From assembly GCA_963708115.1 (NCBI GenBank), contig CAVPRX010000001.1, positions 558,001-622,000 of the forward strand: a DNA stretch of 64,000 nucleotides. Reading direction: 5' to 3'. The translations under genes were made by a program, and so were the position numbers. The notes under the pieces are model-generated. The model was given only the letters and a program-made list of their open reading frames with translations. It was not told the DNA's origin and searched no databases. Each line of letters starts with the position of its first letter. Position 1 is the stretch's first letter. Origin of the DNA: VRUE01 sp963708115 (GTDB lineage: Bacteria > Actinomycetota > Thermoleophilia > Solirubrobacterales > 70-9). Below are positions 9,130-17,196 of this stretch, one piece after another.

Positions 9130-10432
9130 CGACGTCGCGAGCGGTCAGGTCGTCGTAGGTCTCACGGCGCACGACGACTCGCGCCTCACCGTCGCTGCAA
9201 AAGACCACCGGCGGGCGGGTGACGCCGTTGTAGTTGCTGGCCATCGCGTGGCCGTAAGCACCGGTCGCCGGGGTAACGAGGACGTCGCCCACGGCGGGGG
9301 CGGCGAGCATCGCGTCGCGCACCAGCACGTCGCCCGACTCGCAGTGCATGCCGGCGATCGTCGCCTCGGTGTCCGGGACGGCCCCGGCGCGATCGGCAAT
9401 CAGCGCCTCATAACGGGACCCGTAGAGCATCGGCCGCATGTTGTCCGACATGCCCCCGTCGACCGCCACGTAGGTGCGGATGCCGGGGATCTCCTTGATG
9501 GTGCCGACCCGGTAGGCGGTCAGGCCGGCGTTGCCGACCAGCGAGCGACCCGGCTCGATCAGAATCCGCACTCCCTCACCGAAGACCTCGGCGACGCCGT
9601 TGACCTTGACCTCGACGTAGGAGTCGATCGAGGGCGGCTCGTCCGTGGCGGTGTAGGCGATCCCCAACCCACCGCCGACGTTGACGAGACGGCACCAGTC
9701 CCCGGCAAGCTCGCCGATCGCCCGGATCGCGAGCGTGTAGGACTCGAGCTCGAAGATCTGCGAGCCGATGTGCGCGTGCAACCCGACCAGGTTGAGCACG
9801 TCGGAGGCAAGCACCCGCTCGATCGCCCGCGCCGCCAACCCGTCCTCGATACCGAAGCCGAACTTCGAGTCGAGCTGCCCGGTGGTGATGTAGTCGTGGG
9901 TAGAGGGCTTGATCCCCGGGGTAACCCGGATCAGGACGTCCTGCGCTTCGTCGAGCAACCGCTCACAGCGCTCGATCTCGTCGAAGGAGTCGAGGATCAG
10001 GTGACCGACGCCGGAGCGGGCGGCGAAGAGGATCTCCTCGTCGCTCTTGTTGTTGCCGTGCATGTGGATCCGCGCCGGGTCGAAGCCGGCGCGGAGCGCG
10101 ATGTGCAGCTCGCCACCCGAGGCGACGTCGACCGACAGACCCTCCTCGGCGAAGAGCCGGTAGGCGGCGGTACAGGGGAATGACTTGCTGGCAAAGAGGA
10201 CTTCGAAGTCGCTGCCACGTCGCTCGAAAGCGTCGCGATACGCCCGCGCCCGCGCCCGCATCTCGTCCTCCGCGTAGATGTAGGCGGGGGTGCCGAGCTC
10301 GGCGGCCAGCTCGACTACGTCACAGCCGGCGACCTCGAGATGGCCGCGCTCGTTCACGCGGCTGCCAGCCGGGTAAACCGGCGATCCGGCGATCGGGTCG
10401 GCGACCGCACCTGCCTGTCCGCGCTCGGGCAT
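9122..10432 (-). CDS. lysA: Diaminopimelate decarboxylase
   Basis: A 436-residue fold-type III PLP enzyme catalysing the last step of lysine synthesis (meso-diaminopimelate to lysine). LFASKSFP near residue 80 contains the PLP lysine; HMHGNNKSDEE, GLHAHIGSQ, VNVGGGLGIAY and EPGRSLVGNAG are the conserved cofactor- and substrate-binding segments, and HCESGDVL provides the active-site cysteine from the partner subunit. The N-terminus before ELGTPAYIY is about 45 residues long, slightly extended. First gene of the lysA-hom-thrC-thrB cluster. Confidence 0.94.
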   Translation of the reverse strand: MPERGQAGAVADPIAGSPVYPAGSRVNERGHLEVAGCDVVELAAELGTPAYIYAEDEMRARARAYRDAFERRGSDFEVLFASKSFPCTAAYRLFAEEGLSVDVASGGELHIALRAGFDPARIHMHGNNKSDEEILFAARSGVGHLILDSFDEIERCERLLDEAQDVLIRVTPGIKPSTHDYITTGQLDSKFGFGIEDGLAARAIERVLASDVLNLVGLHAHIGSQIFELESYTLAIRAIGELAGDWCRLVNVGGGLGIAYTATDEPPSIDSYVEVKVNGVAEVFGEGVRILIEPGRSLVGNAGLTAYRVGTIKEIPGIRTYVAVDGGMSDNMRPMLYGSRYEALIADRAGAVPDTEATIAGMHCESGDVLVRDAMLAAPAVGDVLVTPATGAYGHAMASNYNGVTRPPVVFCSDGEARVVVRRETYDDLTARDVDG

Positions 10433-10468
10433 GGGACGGCATTGTGACGGTAAAGGCCGTGGCTCTGA

Positions 10469-11209
10469 CTAGCGCCCGCTGCCGAGCAAGCCGCCGACCG
10501 TTTCTTTGACTTTTTCGACGGTTTTGTCGACCGTTTCGCCGACAGTGGATTCGGGACCCGCGACGCCGTTGACGACTTCTTCGGTGACTTTGGTGACGCC
10601 GGTACCGCCGAGCGCCCCCCCGGTCGCTTCGTCGACTCCGGAGACAGTGTTGTTGACGGTGCTGGTGACGGTTTGGGAGGGCGAGGAACCGCTGCCGCCT
10701 GCCCCACCGGCGCCCGGCGGGTTCAACAAGCCCCCACCGCCACTACCGCCCGAACCTCCGCCGCTGCTGCCGCTACCGCTGGATGCAGTGCCGCTCGCGG
10801 AACTCGAGGGCGACGAGGGATCGCCTCCGACGGGTGATGGTGAAGTGGATTCTGGGGCGGTCCCACTCGGCGTCTCGGCAACCGGAGAGCTGGAGCTGGG
10901 CGAGCCCGAACCGGGCCCAACTCCACTCTGACCGCCGTCCGCCCTCACGCCGCTTTGCGGCCTCGCGGAGGGAGCGCTTTGGGCGGTCGTCACGGCTCCG
11001 GCGCCGCCGGGGGCGGTCGCCGTCGAGTTGCCAGGCGCAATCGCGGCGCCATTGGAGGAGTCGCCGTTCCCACCAATGTCGAGCCCCGCCAGCGGCCAAG
11101 CCCGCAGCGTCTGCAGCGAGACGAGCATGACGAAGGCGACCACGGCCATACTGATCAGTGCCGTGCCGGATACCGCTCCTGCCAGGTAGTTGCGCGCTTG
11201 ACGGACCAT
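10469..11209 (-). CDS. Membrane-anchored low-complexity Ser/Gly/Pro-rich protein
   Basis: A 246-residue protein with one transmembrane segment at residues 14-34 (GTALISMAVVAFVMLVSLQT) followed by a long disordered Ser/Gly/Pro/Thr tract (about 40-175), then a Val/Thr/Glu-rich helical-looking end with repeating TV..TV.KV units. It is probably an exported anchor or spacer protein of the envelope. No domain is recognised. It lies between lysA and the M23 peptidase gene on the same strand. Low complexity makes homology searches unreliable here. Confidence 0.55.
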   Translation of the reverse strand: MVRQARNYLAGAVSGTALISMAVVAFVMLVSLQTLRAWPLAGLDIGGNGDSSNGAAIAPGNSTATAPGGAGAVTTAQSAPSARPQSGVRADGGQSGVGPGSGSPSSSSPVAETPSGTAPESTSPSPVGGDPSSPSSSASGTASSGSGSSGGGSGGSGGGGLLNPPGAGGAGGSGSSPSQTVTSTVNNTVSGVDEATGGALGGTGVTKVTEEVVNGVAGPESTVGETVDKTVEKVKETVGGLLGSGR

Positions 11210-11305
11210 CTCGTCTCCTCTCGCTTGCTACCCAGGGTCGCAGGAGCGAAGCAGGCCGACATACCCACTAATTGAATTTTTTAGTGATTTTGAGTAGGCC
11301 CGTGG

Positions 11306-12487
11306 CTAGAGATAGCCCATCGGATCGGTGGGTGCACCGTTGATCCGCACCTCGAAGTGCAGATGGTCGCCGAAACAGTGGCCGGTGCAGCCGGAGTAGC
11401 CGATGACGTCCCCCTGCGAAACGCTTCCGGAGGTGATCGCAAACGAGGACTGGTGGGCGTAACAGGTCTGAAGCCCGCCACCATGGTCGAGGCAGCTGAA
11501 GTTGCCGTAGCCACCGCTTTCCGCTTCGGACTGGACGAGGACGACCGTGCCGGCCGCCGCGGCCCGGATCGGCGTCCCGGCGGGAACCGCGATGTCGATC
11601 CCCTCGTGCATCCGCCCCCAGCGCATCCCGAACCCCGATACGACCGGGCCGTCCACGGGCCAGATGAACTGCCCCGATCCATACCGGACCGGACCGGCGG
11701 GGAGCGGAGCCGAACCGGTTCCCGCCAACGTTGCGGCGAGCTCGGCCTGAATCGACGCCACGTCCCCATCAAGGTTCTGCTCAGTCTTGGCGATCCTCGC
11801 CAGAGCTTCCTCGCGATCGCGGCGGGCGGCGACGAGGGTCGACTGCCTCGCCTGCACCGCGGAGCGGGCACTGGCCAGGGCCTGCTCTTCGCCGGCGATC
11901 GCGTCACGGGCCGATTCGATGCGATCCTTGGCGGAGCGCAGGCGAGCAACGGTGCGCTTGACCTGGTCGCGCAGGTCGCGCACCCGGGTGATGACGGCTT
12001 CGTCGAGGCCGTGGATGCGGTTGAGGTACTCGGTGCGATTGACGAGCTCGTCGTAGCCGCCGGCTTCGACCAGCACGCTGAGGATGTCCGGCGTGCCGGT
12101 CTCATACATAGCGACGAGGCGCTCGCGCAACGAAACAAGCGCCCGGGTCAGGCGCGCGCGAACAACCGCCAGGTGCCGCTTGCCGACGTCCAACTCGGCA
12201 AGCGCGCGATCCAATTCATGCTGCTTGGCATCGAGCCGCGCCCGAACTTCGGACTCCCGCTCCCGCAGCACCGCGACCTCACCGGTCAACCTCTCGATCC
12301 TCGTCTTGTAATGCGAGATCGTCGTAGTGAGAACGCCCTTGCGCTCGCGAACCTTAGAAAGCTTCGCTTCCTTGGCGTTCAGCTCCGATTCGAGATTCTT
12401 GGCGGGCGCGCTCGCAGCAAACAGCAGCACTACGAGCGCCGCCACCGCGGCAACGATCGCCGTCGGGGCAAGGCGAGTCTTAAGCAT
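11306..12487 (-). CDS. Murein hydrolase activator / M23 family peptidase with coiled coil (EnvC-like)
   Basis: A 393-residue exported protein: signal peptide (residues 1-29, ending SAPAKN), long coiled coils (about 30-115 and 165-245), and a C-terminal LytM/M23 domain (about 270-393). The peptidase zinc motifs are HEGIDI and the later HLHFEV; the central motif, usually YAHLS, reads CYAHQS. The first metal-binding His/Asp pair therefore appears intact, so it may be an active endopeptidase rather than a pure activator. The architecture matches EnvC/RipA-type coiled-coil hydrolases acting on peptidoglycan during growth or division. Start ATG at 12487. Confidence 0.88.
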   Translation of the reverse strand: MLKTRLAPTAIVAAVAALVVLLFAASAPAKNLESELNAKEAKLSKVRERKGVLTTTISHYKTRIERLTGEVAVLRERESEVRARLDAKQHELDRALAELDVGKRHLAVVRARLTRALVSLRERLVAMYETGTPDILSVLVEAGGYDELVNRTEYLNRIHGLDEAVITRVRDLRDQVKRTVARLRSAKDRIESARDAIAGEEQALASARSAVQARQSTLVAARRDREEALARIAKTEQNLDGDVASIQAELAATLAGTGSAPLPAGPVRYGSGQFIWPVDGPVVSGFGMRWGRMHEGIDIAVPAGTPIRAAAAGTVVLVQSEAESGGYGNFSCLDHGGGLQTCYAHQSSFAITSGSVSQGDVIGYSGCTGHCFGDHLHFEVRINGAPTDPMGYL

Positions 12488-12552
12488 CGCGAAGAGGCTA
12501 GCGATGCCAAATAGCCGTCAGGCAGTACAGCTCAAACCCTGCAACCGCCCTT

Positions 12553-12664
12553 GCGAGGAGGGCTGTGGGGTCCCCTCCGCGAACCCGCCGCCGAGCACTG
12601 GGCGAGGGCTCCGGCGTTTTGCCGGCTCACAAGTTCCCGGAGGGGACCCCACAGCCCTCCTCGC
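12553..12664. repeat. Palindromic element, family A, copy 1
   Basis: Perfect 27-bp inverted repeat (12553-12579 with 12638-12664) around a 58-base interior. Read on the minus strand, the interior begins GGGAACTTGTGAGC, contains a small hairpin (CCGGC/GCCGG) and ends near GCGGGTTCG. The same interior landmarks occur in the element at 45153-45259, whose outer arms differ in sequence. The right end coincides with the last base of the stop codon of the acyl-CoA dehydrogenase gene, so this copy could also act as its terminator. Confidence 0.8.
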
Positions 12665-13932
12665 TATGCCGCGACGGGCTCCTTCTCCGTTGCTTTCTCT
12701 GCCTCAGAGATCACTTCGGCTGCATAGCCGAGGCGCTCCGCGTATTCGCGAGCTTGCATACGAGAAATGACCATCCGCTGGATCTCGGCGGTGCCCTCGA
12801 ACAGCTGGTAGATCTTTGCGTCGCGGAAGAACTTCTCCAGCGGCAGCTCCGGGCTCCAGGCGTCGGGGCCGACCAGGTCCATCAGGGTGGTCGTCGCCCA
12901 CATCGTCACGTCACCCGCCTTGAGCTTTGACATCGAGCCCTGGCCACCGCGCATCGGGATGCCGTTGCGGCCCATCCAGGCGGCACGCTGAACCAGCAAG
13001 CGGGCGGATTCGATCTCGGTGGCGACGTCGGCCAGCGTCTGCTGGATGCGCTGGATCTGCAGCAGCGGGGTGCCACCTTCGGACTGTCCGTCGAGGTATT
13101 CGAGGGTGCACTCGTAGGCGGCCTGGGCGATGCCGAGGGCGGAGGCGCCGACGAGCGGCCGGGTGATCTCGAAGGTCGCGAGCGCATCGGCGCCGCGGGA
13201 CTTCTTCCCTTCCCGCCCGCGCTGCAGCTTCTTCTCCAGCTTCTCCTCGCCACCGAGCAGGTTCTCTGCCGGGATGTGGCAGTCCTCTAGAACGATCTCG
13301 GCGGTATGGGAGGCGCGGATGCCGAGCTTGGACTCCTTCTTGCCCTGGCTCAGGCCCGGGGTGTCTTTGCCGATCACGAATGAGGCCTGCCCACGGGTCC
13401 CCAGGCTCGGATCGACGGTGGCGACGACGACGTGGACGTCGGCGATGCCACCGTTGGTGATGAAGACCTTGGTGCCGTCAAGGATCCACTCATCGCCGTC
13501 GCGCTTCGCGGTCGTCTTCAGGCTCTTCACGTCCGAGCCGGCCTGGGGCTCGGTCACCGCGTAGGCGCCGAGCTTGACCTCATCGCCGGCACCGAAACAC
13601 TCGGGAACCCAACGGGCGATCTGCTCGGGAGTGCCGGAGGAGGCAATTCCGGCGGCGGCGAGGCCGGAGCCGGAGATCGCCAGGGCGATGCCGGCGCAGC
13701 CCCAGTGGAACTCTTCCGCCGAGATCACCTGCATCTGGCCGTCGGCATCGGACGCGGAACGCTGGATCGCCTCGAGGCCCTGAAAACCCTGCTTGCGTGC
13801 CTCCTTGATCACCTCCCAGGGGATGCTCTCCTCTTCGTCGTGCTTGCGCGCGGCGGGACGGATCACGTCGCGGGCGAAGGCCCGGGCGCGATCTTTGTAG
13901 TCCTGCTGCTCGTCATTCAGTGCGAAATCCAT
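12664..13932 (-). CDS. Acyl-CoA dehydrogenase family protein
   Basis: A 422-residue flavoenzyme that introduces an alpha-beta double bond into acyl-CoA. The start MDFALNDEQQDYKDR at 13932 (GGGGGAC upstream) is the typical N-terminal helix. Central YAVTEPQAGSDV and FITNGGIADVHVV form the FAD-binding middle domain; the C-terminal QLFEGTAEIQRMVISR carries the ...YEGT.EI-type motif with the catalytic-base region. Length is slightly above the ~380 norm because of a Lys/Glu-rich insert around GGEEKLEKKLQRGREGKK. A TetR-type operator lies just upstream at 13965-13986. The substrate cannot be deduced. Confidence 0.9.
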   Translation of the reverse strand: MDFALNDEQQDYKDRARAFARDVIRPAARKHDEEESIPWEVIKEARKQGFQGLEAIQRSASDADGQMQVISAEEFHWGCAGIALAISGSGLAAAGIASSGTPEQIARWVPECFGAGDEVKLGAYAVTEPQAGSDVKSLKTTAKRDGDEWILDGTKVFITNGGIADVHVVVATVDPSLGTRGQASFVIGKDTPGLSQGKKESKLGIRASHTAEIVLEDCHIPAENLLGGEEKLEKKLQRGREGKKSRGADALATFEITRPLVGASALGIAQAAYECTLEYLDGQSEGGTPLLQIQRIQQTLADVATEIESARLLVQRAAWMGRNGIPMRGGQGSMSKLKAGDVTMWATTTLMDLVGPDAWSPELPLEKFFRDAKIYQLFEGTAEIQRMVISRMQAREYAERLGYAAEVISEAEKATEKEPVAA

Positions 13933-13964
13933 CCGTCCCCCTCGTCGACGCGTAGCCAAAGTTC

Positions 13965-13986
13965 GTTGATTGACTGGTCAGTCAAC
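13965..13986 (-). promoter_or_regulatory. TetR-type operator upstream of the acyl-CoA dehydrogenase gene
   Basis: A 22-bp imperfect palindrome, 33 bases before the start codon, with half-site GTTGAYTGACY. It matches the operator at 23823-23844 except that the outer base pairs have changed on both sides together. Palindromes with TGAC/GTCA half-sites are typical of TetR-family regulators of fatty-acid degradation. The cognate regulator is not in this window. Confidence 0.65.
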
Positions 13987-14055
13987 CAGTCCGGAAAGTC
14001 TAGCTGACCGCCAGCCAGTCTGGCTCCGCGCCAAGAAGGCATTAGCGTTGGCCGC

Positions 14056-15357
14056 ATGACGCGGCCGATCAACGCTGACGTGCCGGCCGACGGGCCGACG
14101 AAGGCTCCTGCACCAAAGCCGTCGAAACCCCGGAAGCGGCGGCGCAAGCCGATCCCGACAGCGCTGAAGGCGATTGCCGGGCTGTTCCTGCTCGCCGCCG
14201 TCTTCATCGTCGCCGCGATCCTCGGCGGCCGGGGCGGCAGTGGCGCAAGCTCCGAAACCCCAGCGCCAGTCAGCGAAGCACCCAGCGCGCCTGCCGAGGC
14301 GCCCGCCTCGCGGACGCCGGAAGAGCTCGGCTATCCGGCCTTCGCCACCGCGAACACGACGCGGGTCGGCGGCCCCGACCCGGCCTCGAACGCCGCCGGA
14401 GTCGCCCTCGCCACCTATCCCTCGGCCAAGCCGGCGCAACGGCCGCCGACGGTCACCCTGGTCGACGCCGCCGACTGGCGCAGCGCGATCGCCGCCGCGG
14501 TGCTGATGGCGGCGCCACTCGGCGCGCCGATCCTGATCTCCGAAGCCGACGACGTGCCCGAACCGACCACGCAAGCACTCGATGCGCTCGACCCGCAGGG
14601 CGACAAGAAGACCAAAGGCGTCCAGGCGTTCGCGATCGGCGCCGCCTCAGTGCCGTCCGACCTGAAGGTGAAACAGGTGGGCGGCGGCGGCACGGCCGGC
14701 GCGGCGGCGATCGCCAAGCTGCGCGACGAACTGCTCGGCGGGGGCCCACAGCACATCGTGATCGCGCCGGCCGCGGAGCCCGCCTTCGCGATGCCGGCCG
14801 CAGCCTGGGCGGCGCGCTCGGGCGACCCGGTCCTCTTCGCCGACAGCGACAAGCTGCCGGCCCCGACGGCCGCGGCCCTCGACCGCCACCCCAAGGCACC
14901 GGTATACGTGCTCGGTCCCTCCTCGGCGATCTCCTCCGAGGTGGTTCGCGAAATCGGCAAGATCTCCACCCACGTGCGCCGCGTGTCCGGCGAGGACCCC
15001 GTCGCGAACGCGATCGCCTTCGCCCGCTATACCGACGGCAGCTTCGGCTGGAACATCAACGACCCCGGCCACGGCTTCGTCGTCGCCGGCTCCGACGAGC
15101 CGCTCGACGCCGCTGCCGCGGCGCCTCTCTCCGCCTCGGGAACCTGGGGACCGCTGCTGCTCACCGACAGCGCCGATACCCTTCCTACTGCGCTGCGCGG
15201 GTACCTGCTCGACGTCAAGCCGGGCTACACGACCGACCCGACGCGCGCCTTCTACAACCACGTTTGGGTGATCGGAGACCAGGAAGCCATCGACGTGAAC
15301 GAGCAGGCCGAAATAGACGAGCTGTCCGCGCTGGCCAAGATCGGCGGCGGGGAATGA
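14056..15357 (+). CDS. Membrane-anchored protein with cell-wall-binding repeat 2-like region
   Basis: A 433-residue protein. Residues 1-35 are basic and proline-rich, residues ~36-58 form a transmembrane helix (ALKAIAGLFLLAAVFIVAAIL), then comes an Ala/Pro/Ser-rich linker. From residue ~100 the sequence resembles cell-wall-binding repeat 2 domains: TTRVGGPDPASNAAGVALATY (the TR..G..R..TA pattern), APILISEADDVP, PVLFADSDKLP, PVYVLGPSSAISSEV and the repeating GDPV.F/GP-type turns. This predicts a surface protein with noncovalent cell-wall contact. It starts a three-gene set with stop/start overlaps at 15354 and 15602. Confidence 0.7.
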   Translation: MTRPINADVPADGPTKAPAPKPSKPRKRRRKPIPTALKAIAGLFLLAAVFIVAAILGGRGGSGASSETPAPVSEAPSAPAEAPASRTPEELGYPAFATANTTRVGGPDPASNAAGVALATYPSAKPAQRPPTVTLVDAADWRSAIAAAVLMAAPLGAPILISEADDVPEPTTQALDALDPQGDKKTKGVQAFAIGAASVPSDLKVKQVGGGGTAGAAAIAKLRDELLGGGPQHIVIAPAAEPAFAMPAAAWAARSGDPVLFADSDKLPAPTAAALDRHPKAPVYVLGPSSAISSEVVREIGKISTHVRRVSGEDPVANAIAFARYTDGSFGWNINDPGHGFVVAGSDEPLDAAAAAPLSASGTWGPLLLTDSADTLPTALRGYLLDVKPGYTTDPTRAFYNHVWVIGDQEAIDVNEQAEIDELSALAKIGGGE

Positions 15358-15605
15358 GCGAGGCCGAGAGCCCCGATCTGCTGGGCGGCGCGCACGAGGT
15401 CAGCGCCGAGGACATCCGCGCCCTCGCCGGCGCCTCCACCCCCCACTTCGCGCTGCAGGTCCGCAACCGCATCCGGCGCCTGATCGAGCCGCTGCCGGCC
15501 GGCCATCCGGCGCGGGCCGAAGGCGAGCGAAAGATCGCCGAGCTGGAGGATCTCGCCGAGCACAGCGGCGACCCGCGGGGAACGATGGGAATCGGACGGC
15601 ATTGA
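15354..15605 (+). CDS. Small hypothetical acidic protein
   Basis: An 83-residue protein whose ATG overlaps the preceding stop (ATGA) and whose TGA overlaps the TTG start of the metallo-hydrolase gene. The coupling on both sides supports it being real. It is rich in Ala, Glu and Arg and predicted helical (EDIRALAG, FALQVRNRIRRLIEPL, RKIAELEDLAEH), with no membrane segment. No family recognised. Confidence 0.6.
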   Translation: MSEAESPDLLGGAHEVSAEDIRALAGASTPHFALQVRNRIRRLIEPLPAGHPARAEGERKIAELEDLAEHSGDPRGTMGIGRH

Positions 15606-16264
15606 GGCAGCTCGCGCCAGGGGTCTGGCGGCTGGACGAATTCCCCCGGCCGTTAATCAACGTCTACCTGGCCGAGGACGTGTTGATCGACGCCGGTCGC
15701 ACTTGGGACGCGGGCAGGATTCGCAAGCAGACCGCCGGCCTCGATCTTTCCCTGCTGGCGCTCACCCATGTCCACCCCGACCACCAGGGGTCGGCGAAGG
15801 CGATCTGCGAAGAGCGGGGTATCCCCCTCGCCTGCCACGAGGATGACGTCGATGCGATGGAGGGCAGGAGACCGGTTGCGGCCACCTCGCACCCGCTGGC
15901 GGAGCTCTACGCTCGCCTCTGGGCGGGCCCGCCATGCAAGGTGGACAGAGTCCTGCATGAGGGGGACGAGGTCGCCGGCTTCCGGGTCGTCCACGCGCCC
16001 GGCCACGCTCGCGGCGAGGTGATCTTCTTCCGCGAGTCCGACCGGGTGGCGATCTGCGGCGACGTGATCCGCAACATCTCCTACCTGACGCTCCGCGCCC
16101 GCCTCGACGAGCCGCCCGCCGACTTGACTCCCGACCCGGCCGAGAACCGCCGCTCGATCCGCAAGCTCGCCGACCTGAACCCTTCGCTGATCCTGCCCGG
16201 CCACGGCCCCGCCGTCTCCGACATCGCCGCATTCGAGCGCTTCGTCTCCGCGCTGCCCGCCTAA
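15602..16264 (+). CDS. MBL-fold metallo-hydrolase
   Basis: A 220-residue single-domain metallo-beta-lactamase-fold protein. The metal-binding HxHxDH motif is seen as THVHPDHQG near residues 57-65; additional ligands are the H in HAPGHARGEV (~130) and D in ICGDVIRN (~152), with the terminal histidine in LPGHGPAV (~203). Such proteins hydrolyse thioesters, lactones or related esters, and the substrate is not evident. It starts with a TTG at 15602 overlapping the previous stop; the N-terminus RQLAPGVWRLDEF matches the family. Confidence 0.85.
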   Translation: MRQLAPGVWRLDEFPRPLINVYLAEDVLIDAGRTWDAGRIRKQTAGLDLSLLALTHVHPDHQGSAKAICEERGIPLACHEDDVDAMEGRRPVAATSHPLAELYARLWAGPPCKVDRVLHEGDEVAGFRVVHAPGHARGEVIFFRESDRVAICGDVIRNISYLTLRARLDEPPADLTPDPAENRRSIRKLADLNPSLILPGHGPAVSDIAAFERFVSALPA

Positions 16265-16279
16265 CGCTCAACGCAAGCG

Positions 16280-16329
16280 GACGTGCCGGTGATTAGCCCC
16301 CCACAAGGTGGGTAGACCACCAGCACGTC
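16280..16329. repeat. 50-nt palindromic element, family C, copy 1
   Basis: Ends GACGTGCCGGTG and CACCAGCACGTC (12-nt arms, one mismatch) enclose 26 bases with an inner CCCAC/GTGGG hairpin. It lies 26 bases upstream of the next start codon and 15 bases after the preceding stop. Total length is exactly 50 nt, as in the other two copies. Confidence 0.7.
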
Positions 16330-16355
16330 TCCGATTCGCAGCGGAAAGGGAGCCA

Positions 16356-16880
16356 ATGTCGATTTTCAAGAGAAGGGCGCCGTCGCCGGCAATGATCGTC
16401 GCGGTGATCGCGCTGATCGTGGCGCTGGGAGGCACCGCGATCGCCGCCCAGAACATCAACGGCGGCGCGATCCAGAAGCAGACGATCGGCGGTGGCAAGC
16501 TGAAGCAGAAGACGCTGACCGGCTTCCAGATCAACACCAACAAGCTCGGGGTCGTGCCCGCGGCCAAGCGGGCCGCTCACACCTACTGGGCCGTGGTGAA
16601 CAACCCGGCAAGCCCCGGCAACGCCGCGCTGGCCCGGGCCAGCGACGAAGGGATCAGCGCAACCGAGGGTGGCGGCGCGGTCACTGTGACCTTCCCGGTC
16701 AACATCAGCGCCTGCGCGAACGTCTCCAGTCGCAACAACGCCGGCACGACCCCGCCTGGAGCCGGCACCGCCCAGACCAATACCTCGCCGGCCAACGCCA
16801 ACGCGATCGAGGTCCGCACCAAGGACGCCAAAGGAGACCCCGAGGACGCCGACTTCCACCTGATCGTCGTCTGCCCATAG
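16356..16880 (+). CDS. Exported protein of a Solirubrobacterales-type family
   Basis: A 174-residue protein with an N-terminal basic stretch and hydrophobic segment (residues 12-30, MIVAVIALIVALGGTAIAA) acting as a signal peptide or anchor. The mature part has Asn/Gly/Thr-rich repeats (INGGAIQKQTIGGGKLKQKT), then a C-terminal domain with two cysteines (SACANV and VVCP) likely joined by a disulfide. The opening 'KRRAPSPAMIVAVIALIVALGG' type is, to my knowledge, very common in exported proteins of this order; the function is unknown. Start ATG at 16356 with GGAAAGGGAG upstream. Confidence 0.7.
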   Translation: MSIFKRRAPSPAMIVAVIALIVALGGTAIAAQNINGGAIQKQTIGGGKLKQKTLTGFQINTNKLGVVPAAKRAAHTYWAVVNNPASPGNAALARASDEGISATEGGGAVTVTFPVNISACANVSSRNNAGTTPPGAGTAQTNTSPANANAIEVRTKDAKGDPEDADFHLIVVCP

Positions 16881-16890
16881 AGCCACGCTG

Positions 16891-16940
16891 GACGTGCCGG
16901 TGCTGCGAGGTCCATATGGATCTCGCAGCACCGGCACGTC
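16891..16940. repeat. 50-nt palindromic element, family C, copy 2
   Basis: The cleanest copy: arms 16891-16909 and 16922-16940 pair perfectly over 19 bp and the centre is the palindrome TCCATATGGA, so nearly all 50 nt fold into one hairpin. Ends are GACGTGCCGGTG and CACCGGCACGTC. It starts 10 bases after one stop codon and ends 13 bases before the next start. Confidence 0.8.
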
Positions 16941-16953
16941 TATGCTGGCGACG

Positions 16954-17160
16954 ATGAGCGACGCGATCGAGCACGGGTTCAAGGAGGGCGACAAGGTCTG
17001 GGTCGAGGACGGGGACGGCAAACACCACCCCGGTATCTTCGTCGGCGACAACGAAGCCTCCGGCTGGTTCGGCGGCGGCCCCAGCGCCTACGTGGCCCAC
17101 CCCGAGGCGCACCAGGCCGAGGTCGTTTCGGTCTTCCGCATCACCCCGCGCGACGAGTAG
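16954..17160 (+). CDS. Small hypothetical protein, SH3-like
   Basis: A 68-residue protein with a short acidic start and a compact core, FKEGDKVWVEDGDGKHHPGI then FVGD, suggestive of a small beta-barrel (SH3/KOW-like) fold, followed by conserved-looking GWFGGGPSAYVAHPE. The ATG at 16954 was chosen; an in-frame ATG at 16942 would add four residues but abuts the 50-nt palindrome. No function is known. The palindrome directly upstream would lie in its leader RNA. Confidence 0.55.
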   Translation: MSDAIEHGFKEGDKVWVEDGDGKHHPGIFVGDNEASGWFGGGPSAYVAHPEAHQAEVVSVFRITPRDE

Positions 17161-17196
17161 CTCTCCAGGACCCGATCGGTTAGCCTCGCCTGAGCA

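Noticed and set aside
10723..11130. Several frames overlapping the Ser/Gly-rich protein
   Set aside because: They are shadow frames of low-complexity GC-rich sequence without start signals or domain content.
11266..11286. CACTAA/TTAGTG AT-rich hairpin after the M23 peptidase gene as a terminator
   Set aside because: Only 6 bp of weak pairing with a 9-base loop and no T-tract on the minus strand; too weak to call.
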